Assembly: GCF_013004645.1 (NCBI RefSeq)
Contig: NZ_JABEME010000023.1
Span: forward strand, 1-33,314
Direction: 5' to 3'
DNA from: Stenotrophomonas africana
GTDB taxonomy: Bacteria; Pseudomonadota; Gammaproteobacteria; Xanthomonadales; Xanthomonadaceae
Length of the DNA: 33,314 nt
Made by a program: the position numbers and the translations under genes. Shown here one piece after another: positions 1 to 7,016 of this stretch (within the stretch, counting starts at the first letter, position 1; every line of letters begins with the position of its first letter). The notes beneath the pieces were generated by a model. That model was not told the DNA's origin. It worked only from the letters and a program-made list of their open reading frames with translations, and did not search any database.

Positions 1-88
1 CCCCTTCTTGTTTCCGTTCGACCCACCGCTTCTGAATCCAGTCGAGCAAGCGCGACGCCACGAAGCACGTCCATCCGTCACCGGGAAA

Positions 89-202
89 CTGTCGAAGGCG
101 GGGCGGGAGGGGCAGGCAGGACCGTTGGCGCCATGGATGGCGCCATCGAGCCCCCATGGACGGGTTTACGGCGTGTCCTGCCTGCCCCTCCCGCCCCGCC
201 AA
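89..202 (+). repeat. Long hairpin element, copy 1
   Basis: A box CTGTCGAAGG (89-98) leads into a 26-base arm (97-122) whose exact reverse complement lies at 175-200, so the arms pair without mismatch. They enclose a core of exactly 52 bases (123-174) containing a small internal palindrome, TGGCGCCA-TGGA-TGGCGCCA (125-144). The core matches copy 2 best (shared CCCCCA.GGACGGGTT.ACGGCGT), which makes these two a subfamily. It lies upstream of yoaA with no gene between. Function unknown. Confidence 0.9.
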
Positions 203-310
203 ACACGCAGCAACCCAGAGCCATGAACCACGCTGTTGCTGTTGCCTTTGCCTGCGCTCTGGCTTGAAACGGGTGCCGGGCAGCGCCCGGCCGGGTATCC
301 TTTCCCTCTG
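203..310. other. Leader region upstream of yoaA
   Basis: No gene is supported here. A GC-rich hairpin with stem GCCGGGC / GCCCGGC (275-281 with 285-291) sits about 20 bases before the yoaA start. No convincing -35/-10 pair was found. An upstream in-frame ATG at 236 would add 25 residues to YoaA, but that stretch includes the hairpin and does not look like the family N-terminus. Confidence 0.4.
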
Positions 311-2359
311 ATGTCCGACCTTGTCCATGCCAGCCGCGAAGCCCTCAGCGACGGCGGCGCGCTCGCCTCGCACCTGGATGCCTTCGTCCCGCGTCCGGCA
401 CAGCTGCACCTGACCGAAGCCATCGCCGACGCGCTGCAGCAGCGGGACCTGCTGCTGGCCGAGGCCGGTACCGGCACTGGCAAGACCTTTGCCTATCTGG
501 TGCCGGTGCTGCTGTCCGGGCTGCGTACCATCATTTCCACCGGAACCCGCGCGCTGCAGGACCAGCTCTACCACCGCGATCTGCCGCGGGTGCGCCAGGC
601 ACTCGGTGTCGGCCTGCGCAGTGCGCTGCTGAAGGGGCGCGCGAACTACCTGTGCCGCTATCGCCTGCAGCAGGCACGGGGCGAGCCGCGTTTTTCCAGC
701 CCCGAACAGGCCGCGCAGTTCCAGCGGATCCTGGCCTGGTCCGGTCGTTCGGAGTTCGGTGACATCGCCGAACTGGAAGGCCAGGCCGATGACTCGCCGC
801 TGCTGCCGATGGTCACCTCCACCGTCGACAATTGCCTGGGAACCGATTGCCCGTTCTGGGACGACTGCTTCGTGGTGCGCGCGCGGCAACGCGCGCAGGC
901 CGCTGACGTGGTGGTGGTCAACCATCACCTGCTGCTGGCCGATCTGGCACTGAAACAGGATGGCTTCGGTGAGTTGCTGCCGGGGGCGCAGGCCTTTGTC
1001 ATCGACGAGGCACACCAGCTGCCCGAACTGGCCGCGCAGTTCTTCGGCGAAGGTTTTGGCATGCGTCCGTGGCAGGAACTGGGCCGCGACTGCCTGGCCG
1101 AAGCGCGCGGTGTAGGGGGCGCACAGTCGGCACTGCAGGAACCGGTTGACCAGTTGCAGCAGGCGCTGCTGGCGCTGCGTTCGGCGATGGAGGGCTTGCC
1201 GTCGCGTGGCACGCAATGGCGCGCGCTGGCAATGCCACAGGTGCGCGACGGATTCGATACCGTGATGGCGGGATTGGTGACCCTGGAGCAGGCACTGCAG
1301 CCGCTGCGCGAAGCGGCGGCGGGCCTGGATGCCTGCCATGCGCGGGCGCGCGAGGCGGTCTCGCGACTCAGCCGCTGGCTGGGCGATGATGAGCCCAGCC
1401 TCGACTTCGATACCGATCCGGCAGACACAGCCAATGCCGCTGATGTGCTCTGGTACGAGCTCACGCCACGTGGCTTCCGCTGCCAACGCACGCCGATGGA
1501 TGTGTCCGGCCCGTTGCGCGAGCATCGTGAGCGCAGTCGCGCGGCATGGATCTTCACCTCGGCGACGTTGACCGTGGGCGGTGGCTTCGATCACATCGCC
1601 ACCCGCCTGGGCCTGGACGACCCACATACGCTGGTCCAGCCAAGCCCGTTCAATTGGCCGGAGCAGGCATTGTGCTACCTGCCCGAAGGCCTGCCCGATC
1701 CGGCCGCGCGCGGCTTCGGCACCGCGCTGATCCAGACCCTGCGGCCCGTGTTGCAGGCTTCGCAGGGCAGGGCATTCCTGTTGTTCGCCTCGCACCGTGC
1801 ATTGCGCGAGGCCGCCGAGGCACTGCGTGATGGGCCTTGGCCGTTGTTCGTGCAGGGCGAGGCACCGCGCGCGACGCTGCTGCAACGCTTCCGCGAATCG
1901 GGCAATGGCGTGCTGCTGGGCTCGGCCAGTTTCCGCGAGGGCGTGGACGTGGTGGGCGAGGCGCTGAGCGTGGTGATGATCGACAAGCTGCCGTTCGCGG
2001 CACCGGACGATCCGGTGTACGAGGCGCGGTTGGAGGCGATCCGCGGCCAGGGCGGCAATCCGTTCCGCGATGAGCAGCTGCCGCAGGCGGTGATTGCACT
2101 GAAACAGGGCGTTGGCCGCCTGATCCGCAGCGAGGGCGACCGTGGTGTGTTGGTGTTGTGCGACCCACGCCTGCTCAACCGTGGCTATGGTCGGGTCTTC
2201 CTCGATTCACTGCCGCCGTTCCGCCGAACCCGCAGCCTGGCCGATGTGCAGGCCTTCTTTACGCCACAATGGGCGCCCGTGGCCGATGATGCGACTGCCC
2301 CGGTCGCTGTTGCGACCGGCCCCGAGCCGGCGCCCGGTGCCACGTTCCCCCTGTTCTGA
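311..2359 (+). CDS. yoaA: ATP-dependent iron-sulfur DNA helicase, YoaA/DinG family
   Basis: 682-residue superfamily 2 helicase of the XPD/DinG type, which unwinds DNA 5' to 3' during repair. Walker A is EAGTGTGKT (51-59) and the Walker B DEAH box is at 232-235. Four cysteines, C115, C175, C180 and C186, are spaced as the Fe-S cluster ligands of this family. Motif VI, QGVGRLIR, is at about 599-606. E. coli YoaA is slightly shorter (about 636 residues) and is also encoded next to tsaB, which favours YoaA over DinG. The ATG at 311 is preferred because translation from there starts shortly before the family-conserved region (RPAQLHLTEAI). The stop is 9 bases before tsaB, so the two are probably cotranscribed. 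Domains and residues are seen; the role in replication-damage repair is from the family. Confidence 0.92.
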   Translation: MSDLVHASREALSDGGALASHLDAFVPRPAQLHLTEAIADALQQRDLLLAEAGTGTGKTFAYLVPVLLSGLRTIISTGTRALQDQLYHRDLPRVRQALGVGLRSALLKGRANYLCRYRLQQARGEPRFSSPEQAAQFQRILAWSGRSEFGDIAELEGQADDSPLLPMVTSTVDNCLGTDCPFWDDCFVVRARQRAQAADVVVVNHHLLLADLALKQDGFGELLPGAQAFVIDEAHQLPELAAQFFGEGFGMRPWQELGRDCLAEARGVGGAQSALQEPVDQLQQALLALRSAMEGLPSRGTQWRALAMPQVRDGFDTVMAGLVTLEQALQPLREAAAGLDACHARAREAVSRLSRWLGDDEPSLDFDTDPADTANAADVLWYELTPRGFRCQRTPMDVSGPLREHRERSRAAWIFTSATLTVGGGFDHIATRLGLDDPHTLVQPSPFNWPEQALCYLPEGLPDPAARGFGTALIQTLRPVLQASQGRAFLLFASHRALREAAEALRDGPWPLFVQGEAPRATLLQRFRESGNGVLLGSASFREGVDVVGEALSVVMIDKLPFAAPDDPVYEARLEAIRGQGGNPFRDEQLPQAVIALKQGVGRLIRSEGDRGVLVLCDPRLLNRGYGRVFLDSLPPFRRTRSLADVQAFFTPQWAPVADDATAPVAVATGPEPAPGATFPLF

Positions 2360-2368
2360 CCCGATCCG

Positions 2369-3082
2369 ATGAAACTGCTCGCTTTTGAAACCGCCACCGA
2401 AGCCTGTTCCGTTGCCCTGCATGTCGATGGGCAGGTGCTGGAACGCTTCGAGATCGCCCCGCGCCGGCACGCTGAACTGAGCCTGCCGTGGGCCGAGGCG
2501 CTGCTGGCCGACGCCGGCATCAGCCGTCGCCAGCTGGACGGCATCGCGCTCAGCCGCGGCCCCGGTGCGTTCACGGGCGTGCGCCTGGCGATTGCCATCG
2601 CCCAGGGCATCGCACTGGCGCTGGACCGGCCGCTGCTGCCGGTCTCGACGCTGCAGGTGTTGGCGCTGCGCGCACCGGCGGAAGAAGCGCAGATCCTGTC
2701 GGCGATCGATGCACGAATGGGCGAGCTGTATGTCGCGCGCTTTGAACGTGTGGACGGCCTGCCGGTGGCGCGTGATGCCGAACGCGTGTGCGCACCCGCT
2801 GCGGTGGCGCTGCCGGAAGGGCTGTCGGCCTACGGTGTCGGCACCGGTTTCGGTGCAGCCGATGGGGCACTGGTGACCCAGCTGGGCAACGGCCTGCGCG
2901 GATTCGACGCCACGGCATTGCCGCGTGCGTCGGACGTGCTCGCACTGGCGGTGCCGGCGTTCGCGCGCGGCGAAGCCATTGCACCGGAGAAGGTCGAGCC
3001 GGCGTACCTGCGCGACAACGTGGCACTGACCCTGGTCGAGCAGCAGGCCGCGCGCGAGGCGAAGGCGAAGGCCAACGGCTGA
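2369..3082 (+). CDS. tsaB: tRNA t6A37 biosynthesis protein TsaB
   Basis: 237-residue ASKHA-fold protein, the usual TsaB length. TsaB is the scaffold partner of TsaD in the complex that puts threonylcarbamoyl on A37 of ANN-decoding tRNAs. The N-terminus MKLLAFETATEACSVAL and the block SRGPGAFTGVRLA (62-74) are characteristic. Like other TsaB proteins it lacks the metal-binding histidines of TsaD, so it is not expected to be catalytic alone. It follows yoaA by 9 bases. The 3' end is odd: the last codons and stop fall in a 22-base segment nearly repeated at 32891-32912, beside another hairpin-repeat cluster (see findings). Confidence 0.95.
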   Translation: MKLLAFETATEACSVALHVDGQVLERFEIAPRRHAELSLPWAEALLADAGISRRQLDGIALSRGPGAFTGVRLAIAIAQGIALALDRPLLPVSTLQVLALRAPAEEAQILSAIDARMGELYVARFERVDGLPVARDAERVCAPAAVALPEGLSAYGVGTGFGAADGALVTQLGNGLRGFDATALPRASDVLALAVPAFARGEAIAPEKVEPAYLRDNVALTLVEQQAAREAKAKANG

Positions 3083-3103
3083 GCCCCTCGTGGCCGAGGA
3101 TCG

Positions 3104-3128
3104 GTAGAGTCGACTGTTAGTCGACTGC
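3104..3128 (+). repeat. SMAG (GTAG-headed REP) repeat
   Basis: GTAG head at 3104-3107 followed by AGTCGACT (3108-3115), a short spacer, and AGTCGACT again (3119-3126). Each half is itself palindromic. This is the GTAG-plus-short-palindrome design of the SMAG family in S. maltophilia. It lies just past the tsaB stop. Confidence 0.85.
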
Positions 3129-3139
3129 AACAGCCGCGC

Positions 3140-3253
3140 TTGGCCGGGCGGGGTGGGTTCGCGGGGGACGCCGTGAACCCGTCCCTGGGGGCTTAGCCGC
3201 GCCATCCATGGCTCGGATACCCCCGCGAACCCACCCCGCCCGACCTCTGACAG
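3140..3253 (-). repeat. Long hairpin element, copy 2
   Basis: Reverse-oriented copy. Arms 3145-3167 and 3220-3242 are perfectly complementary over 23 bases and extend, with one mismatch, to 3142-3245. The core 3168-3219 is again exactly 52 bases. The box CTGTCAGAGG reads on the minus strand at 3253-3244. The arm sequence (containing GGGTGGGTTCGCGGGGG) is unrelated to copies 1 and 3 over most of its length but close to copy 4. Confidence 0.9.
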
Positions 3254-3301
3254 TTTCCGTGTGCGTCCGCCACGGAAAATCAAAAGAAAATCAAAGTCAA
3301 A

Positions 3302-3319
3302 AGCGGGTCGCTTCGCTCG
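3302..3319 (+). repeat. Cassette linker block shared with 33104-33121
   Basis: AGCGGGTCGCTTCGCTCG recurs at 33104-33121 with one change, in both places after an A-rich stretch downstream of a minus-oriented long hairpin element. This shows that more than the hairpins is shared between the two inverted cassettes. Confidence 0.7.
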
Positions 3320-3366
3320 CATCCACGCATAGCGTGGATGTGTGTCGACCAAGGTCGACACCTACC
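3320..3366 (-). repeat. Hairpin plus minus-strand SMAG repeat
   Basis: CATCCACGC (3320-3328) pairs with GCGTGGATG (3332-3340). Directly after it, TGTCGACC (3343-3350) pairs with GGTCGACA (3353-3360) and ends in CTACC (3362-3366), the reverse of a GGTAG head. Together they form a SMAG-type unit read on the minus strand, in the middle of the cassette formed by hairpin copies 2 and 3. Confidence 0.75.
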
Positions 3367-3387
3367 AAAGCAATGGTGCGCCGCGAT

Positions 3388-3499
3388 CTGTCAGAGGCGG
3401 GGCGGTGTCGGGTTGCGGGGTATCCGCGGCATGGATGCCGCGGCTAAGCCTACAGGGACGTACTTGCGGCGTCCCCGCCACCCGACACCGCCCCGCCAA
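3388..3499 (+). repeat. Long hairpin element, copy 3
   Basis: Box CTGTCAGAGG (3388-3397), left arm 3396-3420, core 3421-3472 (52 bases), right arm 3473-3497, then AA. The arms are complementary at 24 of 25 positions. The core carries a perfect small hairpin, CCGCGGCATGGATGCCGCGG (3424-3443). It faces copy 2 with 134 bases between the two boxes. Confidence 0.9.
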
Positions 3500-3561
3500 G
3501 CGTCAGTACACCGGCCGCCGCTTCTGCTGTTGCTTTGGCTGTGGCCGTCGCCTCTGCGGGT

Positions 3562-3580
3562 CCCGGGCCGCAGGCCCGGG
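3562..3580 (-). terminator. GC-rich hairpin just past the tonB stop
   Basis: CCCGGGCC (3562-3569), a GCA loop, then GGCCCGGG (3573-3580), starting 10 bases beyond the tonB stop on the minus strand. There is no U-run, so it may be a 3' stabiliser or another REP-type palindrome rather than a classical terminator. Confidence 0.4.
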
Positions 3581-3590
3581 CAACAAACCC

Positions 3591-4475
3591 CTACCGGTCG
3601 TCGTGCAGGGTGCCGCCCGGCAGGAACACCCACGTGCGGGTGACCTGCAGGATGTCGATCTCATCTTCGGTCTTCGGCAACGGCGGGAACGGCTGCGCCA
3701 GCTTCACCACCCGCAGGGCCGCCTCATCCAGCAGCGGCGTTCCGCTCGAACGCAGGATCCGGCTGCTCTCCACGCTGCCATCGCGGCGCACGCCCACGCT
3801 GATCACCACCTGGCCGCCAAGGCGGCGCTGCCGCGCCTCGTCCGGGTAATTCAGGTTGCCAACGCGCTCGGCGCGGTCGACCCAGGCACGCAGGTAATTG
3901 GCATAGGCATATTCACGCGTGCTGGCCGACACGAACTTGCGGTTCGGGCGCTTGGCGTACTGCGCCGAGCGCAGATGCACTTCAGCGGCCAGTCGGGCCA
4001 TTTCCACATCGCGCTGCTCGCGTGCGCTCAGCGGTGCGTCCGGTTCGGGCTGATCCGGTGTGGGGCGGGACTGCGCCTGCGCCACCACCTCTTGGCCATT
4101 GCGGCTGCTGACCACCCGTGCCTGCGGCGGCGGAACCGGTGCGGCCGATTGCTGCTGCTGCGGCACCGGGCTCAGCCCGGACTGGGCCTGCGGCACGATA
4201 CCGGCCTGGTTGTCGCGCGGACGCTGTGCGCGGTCGTGCTCGCCACCGCCTTCCTGGTTGGCTGCGGCCAGGAAATCAGCCTGCTTCGGCGTCAGCGCGG
4301 TGCGGGTCTGGCTGAAGATCACTTCCAGCGTCGGCACCAGCGGGGCATCGCCCTTCACGGCGAAGCCCACGCCCAGGATCAGCAGGGCGTGGACCAGCAC
4401 AGACAGCGCGATGGTCGCCCCCAGCCGTTGCGCTTCGCGCGGTGGCGGGGGCAGGACGGCAGGTGCGGACGGCAT
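3591..4475 (-). CDS. tonB: TonB-family energy transducer
   Basis: 294-residue protein anchored by one inner-membrane helix (about 18-38, LSVLVHALLILGVGFAV) carrying the TonB SxxxH motif (SVLVH), used to couple proton-motive force through ExbB/ExbD. A Gln/Pro-rich periplasmic linker (about 85-155) precedes the C-terminal TonB domain, with its typical YPDEARQRRLGGQVVISVGV...DGSV...SSGTPLLDEAAL...PFPPLP pattern. No exbB/exbD lies nearby. It overlaps the gshB stop by one base (TGATG), so it is translationally coupled. In Pseudomonas aeruginosa the same order (a tonB, gshB, then divergent pilG) holds and that TonB (TonB3) is linked to twitching; a similar role is inferred here. Confidence 0.85.
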   Translation of the reverse strand: MPSAPAVLPPPPREAQRLGATIALSVLVHALLILGVGFAVKGDAPLVPTLEVIFSQTRTALTPKQADFLAAANQEGGGEHDRAQRPRDNQAGIVPQAQSGLSPVPQQQQSAAPVPPPQARVVSSRNGQEVVAQAQSRPTPDQPEPDAPLSAREQRDVEMARLAAEVHLRSAQYAKRPNRKFVSASTREYAYANYLRAWVDRAERVGNLNYPDEARQRRLGGQVVISVGVRRDGSVESSRILRSSGTPLLDEAALRVVKLAQPFPPLPKTEDEIDILQVTRTWVFLPGGTLHDDR

Positions 4476-5422
4476 CAGCGCAGGCCGGCCTCGAGCGCGT
4501 CGAACAGCGTGCCGGCAATGTTCAGTCCGTACTGTGCGTCCAGTTCGCGCACGCAGGTCGGACTGGTCACGTTGACCTCGGTCAGATAATCCCCGATCAC
4601 GTCCAGGCCGACGAAGCGCATGCCACGACGCTTCATCTCCGGGCCCACCTGGGCGGCGATCCAGCGGTCGCGCTCGCTCAGCGGGCGGCCTTCGCCGCGG
4701 CCGCCGGCGGCAAGGTTGCCGCGGAACTCATCGCCCTGCGGGATGCGTGCCAGGCAGTAGTCGACCGGTTCGCCATCGACCAGCAGGATGCGCTTGTCGC
4801 CGGCGGTGATGTCGGGAATGAACTTCTGCGCCAGCGCCATGCGGTGGCCGCCGTCGGTCAGCGTTTCCAGAATCACGTTCAGGTTCGGGTCGCCCTGGCC
4901 GCTGCGGAAGATGGAGCGGCCGCCCATGCCATCCAGCGGCTTCAGTACGGCCTGGCCGTGCTCCAGCGCAAAGGCCTTCAAGGCCTTGGCGTCGCGGCTG
5001 ACCAGAGTCGGCGGGCAGCACTGCGGGAACAGCAGCGCGGCCAGCTTCTCGTTGTAGTCGCGCAGGCCCTGCGGGTTGTTGACCACGCAGGCGCCGGCCG
5101 CTGCGGCCACGTCCAGCACCTGGGTGTCGTAGATGTATTCGGCGTCGACCGGCGGGTCCTTGCGCATCAGCACGATCTGGCCGGGGCCGAACTCGGTGCG
5201 GCTGAATGCGCCCAGCTCATACCAGCCGGCCGGGTCGTCGCGCACCTGCAGCGGCGCGGTCTGGGCCACCGCTACGCCACCCTCCAGGGCCAGGCCACCC
5301 GGGCGCACATAGTGCAGGGCATGGCCGCGGCGCTGGGCTTCCAGCAGCATGGCGAAGGTGGTGTCCTTGGCGATCTTGATGTGGGCGATGGGATCCATCA
5401 CCACGATGACGTTCAACGGCAT
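4475..5422 (-). CDS. gshB: Glutathione synthetase
   Basis: 315-residue ATP-grasp ligase joining glycine to gamma-glutamylcysteine to give glutathione; length matches the bacterial family (about 316). The N-terminus MPLNVIVVMDPIAHIKIAKD is diagnostic: the DPI...IKI..D block is conserved from E. coli onward. Later ATP-grasp features are LKPLDGMGGRSIFR, QKFIPDI..GDKRILLVDGEP, and the C-terminal metal/ATP block LDVIGDYLTEVNVTSPTC. The frame stays open upstream to 5998, but the added sequence overlaps pilG and resembles nothing in the family, so the ATG at 5422 is chosen. It is first in a gshB-tonB operon, divergent from pilG. Confidence 0.95.
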   Translation of the reverse strand: MPLNVIVVMDPIAHIKIAKDTTFAMLLEAQRRGHALHYVRPGGLALEGGVAVAQTAPLQVRDDPAGWYELGAFSRTEFGPGQIVLMRKDPPVDAEYIYDTQVLDVAAAAGACVVNNPQGLRDYNEKLAALLFPQCCPPTLVSRDAKALKAFALEHGQAVLKPLDGMGGRSIFRSGQGDPNLNVILETLTDGGHRMALAQKFIPDITAGDKRILLVDGEPVDYCLARIPQGDEFRGNLAAGGRGEGRPLSERDRWIAAQVGPEMKRRGMRFVGLDVIGDYLTEVNVTSPTCVRELDAQYGLNIAGTLFDALEAGLR

Positions 5423-5577
5423 GGGCGCACCTGTCAGGCAAGGCGTTGATGGTAGCGGCAACGCCGGTCGCGCGCCTCCCCGCCGTACTGCAACGCAGCG
5501 TCCGCCCGGCGGTCGCGCACTCATTGCGAAACCCGTCACGTTCAGGAGGGTGCCACGCCCCGCGCCGTGGGGCGGCC

Positions 5578-5607
5578 TTGAAGCGGGCGCAGTAAGTGCG
5601 ATATAGA
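5578..5607 (+). promoter_or_regulatory. Candidate promoter of the pil-chp operon
   Basis: TTGAAG (5578-5583) and TATAGA (5602-5607), 18 bases apart, resemble sigma-70 -35/-10 boxes and would start a transcript about 50 bases before pilG, within the 240-base gshB-pilG divergent gap. Each box matches 4 of 6 consensus positions, so this is tentative. Confidence 0.35.
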
Positions 5608-5662
5608 TACGCTTTCGTAGCGGCCCCCGCCAGAGATCGGGCCGTGCGCTTGGGGATAGGCA

Positions 5663-6064
5663 ATGACTGAAAACACGACTGCGGGCGGGGAACTCGCAGG
5701 ACTCCGGGTGATGGTCATCGATGATTCGAAGACCATCCGCAGGACTGCGGAAACGCTGCTCAAGCGCGAAGGCTGCGAGGTGGTCACCGCCACCGACGGC
5801 TTTGAAGCGCTTGCGAAGATCGCAGACCAGCAACCGCAGATCATCTTCGTCGACATCATGATGCCGCGCCTGGACGGGTACCAGACCTGTGCGCTGATCA
5901 AGGGCAACCAGCTGTTCAAGGCGACCCCGGTCATCATGCTCTCGTCCAAGGATGGCCTGTTCGACAAGGCGCGGGGACGCATCGTCGGCTCGGAGCAATA
6001 CCTGACGAAGCCTTTCACGCGTGAAGAACTGCTGGGTGCCATCCGCACATACGTCAACGCCTGA
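5663..6064 (+). CDS. pilG: Twitching-motility response regulator PilG
   Basis: 133-residue stand-alone receiver with no output domain. The acidic pocket is D20/D21, the phosphoacceptor D64 (FVDIMMPRLDG), S94/S95 fill the switch position, and K116 (LTKPF) completes the site. In the Pil-Chp pathway PilG is phosphorylated by the ChpA kinase, promotes pilus extension, and raises cAMP in Pseudomonas. It is first in a seven-gene same-strand run to 17583, with gaps of 18, -1, 41, 100, -14 and -4 bases. A short N-terminal extension before the receiver is typical of PilG. Identity rests on sequence and context together. Confidence 0.93.
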   Translation: MTENTTAGGELAGLRVMVIDDSKTIRRTAETLLKREGCEVVTATDGFEALAKIADQQPQIIFVDIMMPRLDGYQTCALIKGNQLFKATPVIMLSSKDGLFDKARGRIVGSEQYLTKPFTREELLGAIRTYVNA

Positions 6065-6082
6065 CCAGGGGGGAAAGGCACA

Positions 6083-6445
6083 ATGGCTCGTATCGTTCTG
6101 ATCGAGGATTCACCGACCGACCGCGCGGTGTTCACCCAGTGGCTGCGCCGTGCCGGCCACGAGGTGCTGGAAGCGGACAACGCCGAGGATGGACTGCAGC
6201 TGGTCCGCGACCAGGTGCCGCAGCTGGTGCTGATGGACGTGGTCCTGCCCGGCATGAGCGGCTTTCAGGCCACCCGCGCGATGGCCCGTGATGCGGCGAT
6301 CAAGCACATCCCGGTGATCATCGTCAGCACCAAGGCGATGGAAACCGACAAGGCATGGGGCCTGCGCCAGGGCGCGGCCGATTACATCGTCAAGCCGCCG
6401 CGCGAGGATGAACTGATCGCGCGGATCAACGAACTGGTGGCCTGA
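6083..6445 (+). CDS. pilH: Twitching-motility response regulator PilH
   Basis: 120-residue single-domain CheY-like receiver: acidic pair E8/D9, phosphoacceptor D52 (LMDVVLPGMSG), T83 (VSTKAMETDKAWG), K104 (IVKPP). The STKAMETDKAWGLRQGA stretch is typical of PilH. PilH opposes PilG or acts as a phosphate sink, linked to pilus retraction. A GGGGGGAAAGG ribosome-binding region sits just before the ATG. The stop overlaps the pilI start (TGATG), so the two are coupled. Confidence 0.93.
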   Translation: MARIVLIEDSPTDRAVFTQWLRRAGHEVLEADNAEDGLQLVRDQVPQLVLMDVVLPGMSGFQATRAMARDAAIKHIPVIIVSTKAMETDKAWGLRQGAADYIVKPPREDELIARINELVA

Positions 6446-6975
6446 TGCGCTCGCCCTTCGACATTCTCGAAGCCTACGAACGGCGCAGCCTGGCTCATGC
6501 GGTGCAGCTGCCCGAGCGGCAGTTCGCCCAGGACCTCTGGCGTGGCGTGGGTTATCGCGTCGGCCAGCGCCGGCTCGTGTCCGATTTCCGCGAAGTGGTG
6601 GAAATCGTGCCGATGCCGCCGGTGACGCCGGTGCCGTGCGCGCAGCCGTGGTTGCTGGGCGTGGGCAACCTGCGCGGCAACCTGTTCCCGGTGGTCGACC
6701 TGAAGTACTTCCTGGAGGGCACGCGTACCGTGCAGCAGGAAGGCCAGCGGGTGCTGATCATGCGCCAGGCCGGTGGCGACGTGGCACTGACCATCGATGA
6801 ACTGTTCGGCCAGCGCAGCTTCGAGCTGGCCCAGCAGATCGATGCTGGTGCGCTGGCCGATGGGCGTTATGCCCACTTCGTCGACCGCGCCTTCCACGCC
6901 GACGGCCAGGACTGGGGCGTGTTCTCGCTCTCGCTGCTGTCGCGCACCCCTGAATTCCGGCAAGCCGCGGCCTGA
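6445..6975 (+). CDS. pilI: CheW-like coupling protein PilI
   Basis: 176-residue CheW-domain protein linking the receptor PilJ to the kinase ChpA at the inner membrane. CheW features are visible: WLLGVGNLRGNLFPVVDLKYFL (receptor/kinase interface), RVLIMRQAGGDVALTIDELFG, and a C-terminal DGQDWGVFSLSLL strand. Start and spacing (one-base overlap with pilH) suggest coupled translation. A second CheW-type protein, ChpC, ends the operon. Confidence 0.92.
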   Translation: MRSPFDILEAYERRSLAHAVQLPERQFAQDLWRGVGYRVGQRRLVSDFREVVEIVPMPPVTPVPCAQPWLLGVGNLRGNLFPVVDLKYFLEGTRTVQQEGQRVLIMRQAGGDVALTIDELFGQRSFELAQQIDAGALADGRYAHFVDRAFHADGQDWGVFSLSLLSRTPEFRQAAA

Positions 6976-7016
6976 GGCCGGGCGCTGCCCCCTGCATTGA
7001 AGAACGAGGTTGAACG

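Larger units (their letters stand above)
3083..3590. other. Gene-free repeat block between tsaB and tonB
   Basis: 508 bases without a supportable gene between two convergent genes. It holds, in order, a SMAG repeat, hairpin element copy 2 (minus), an A-rich linker, a hairpin plus a minus-strand SMAG repeat, hairpin element copy 3 (plus), a T-rich/GC-rich stretch, and a strong hairpin just past the tonB stop. Short reading frames across it are by-products of the palindromes. Confidence 0.85.

Noticed and set aside
8..226. Small frames running through the long hairpin elements (also near 3208, 3338, 32909 and 32953)
   Set aside because: The core contains ATGGAT, so a start followed by M-D-[A/G]-A... 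appears in every copy, but arm changes preserve base pairing rather than amino acids, and ribosome sites are lacking.
5423..5998. N-terminal extension of GshB to a 507-residue protein
   Set aside because: The extra sequence is antisense to pilG, has no family similarity, and the standard GshB start is at 5422.
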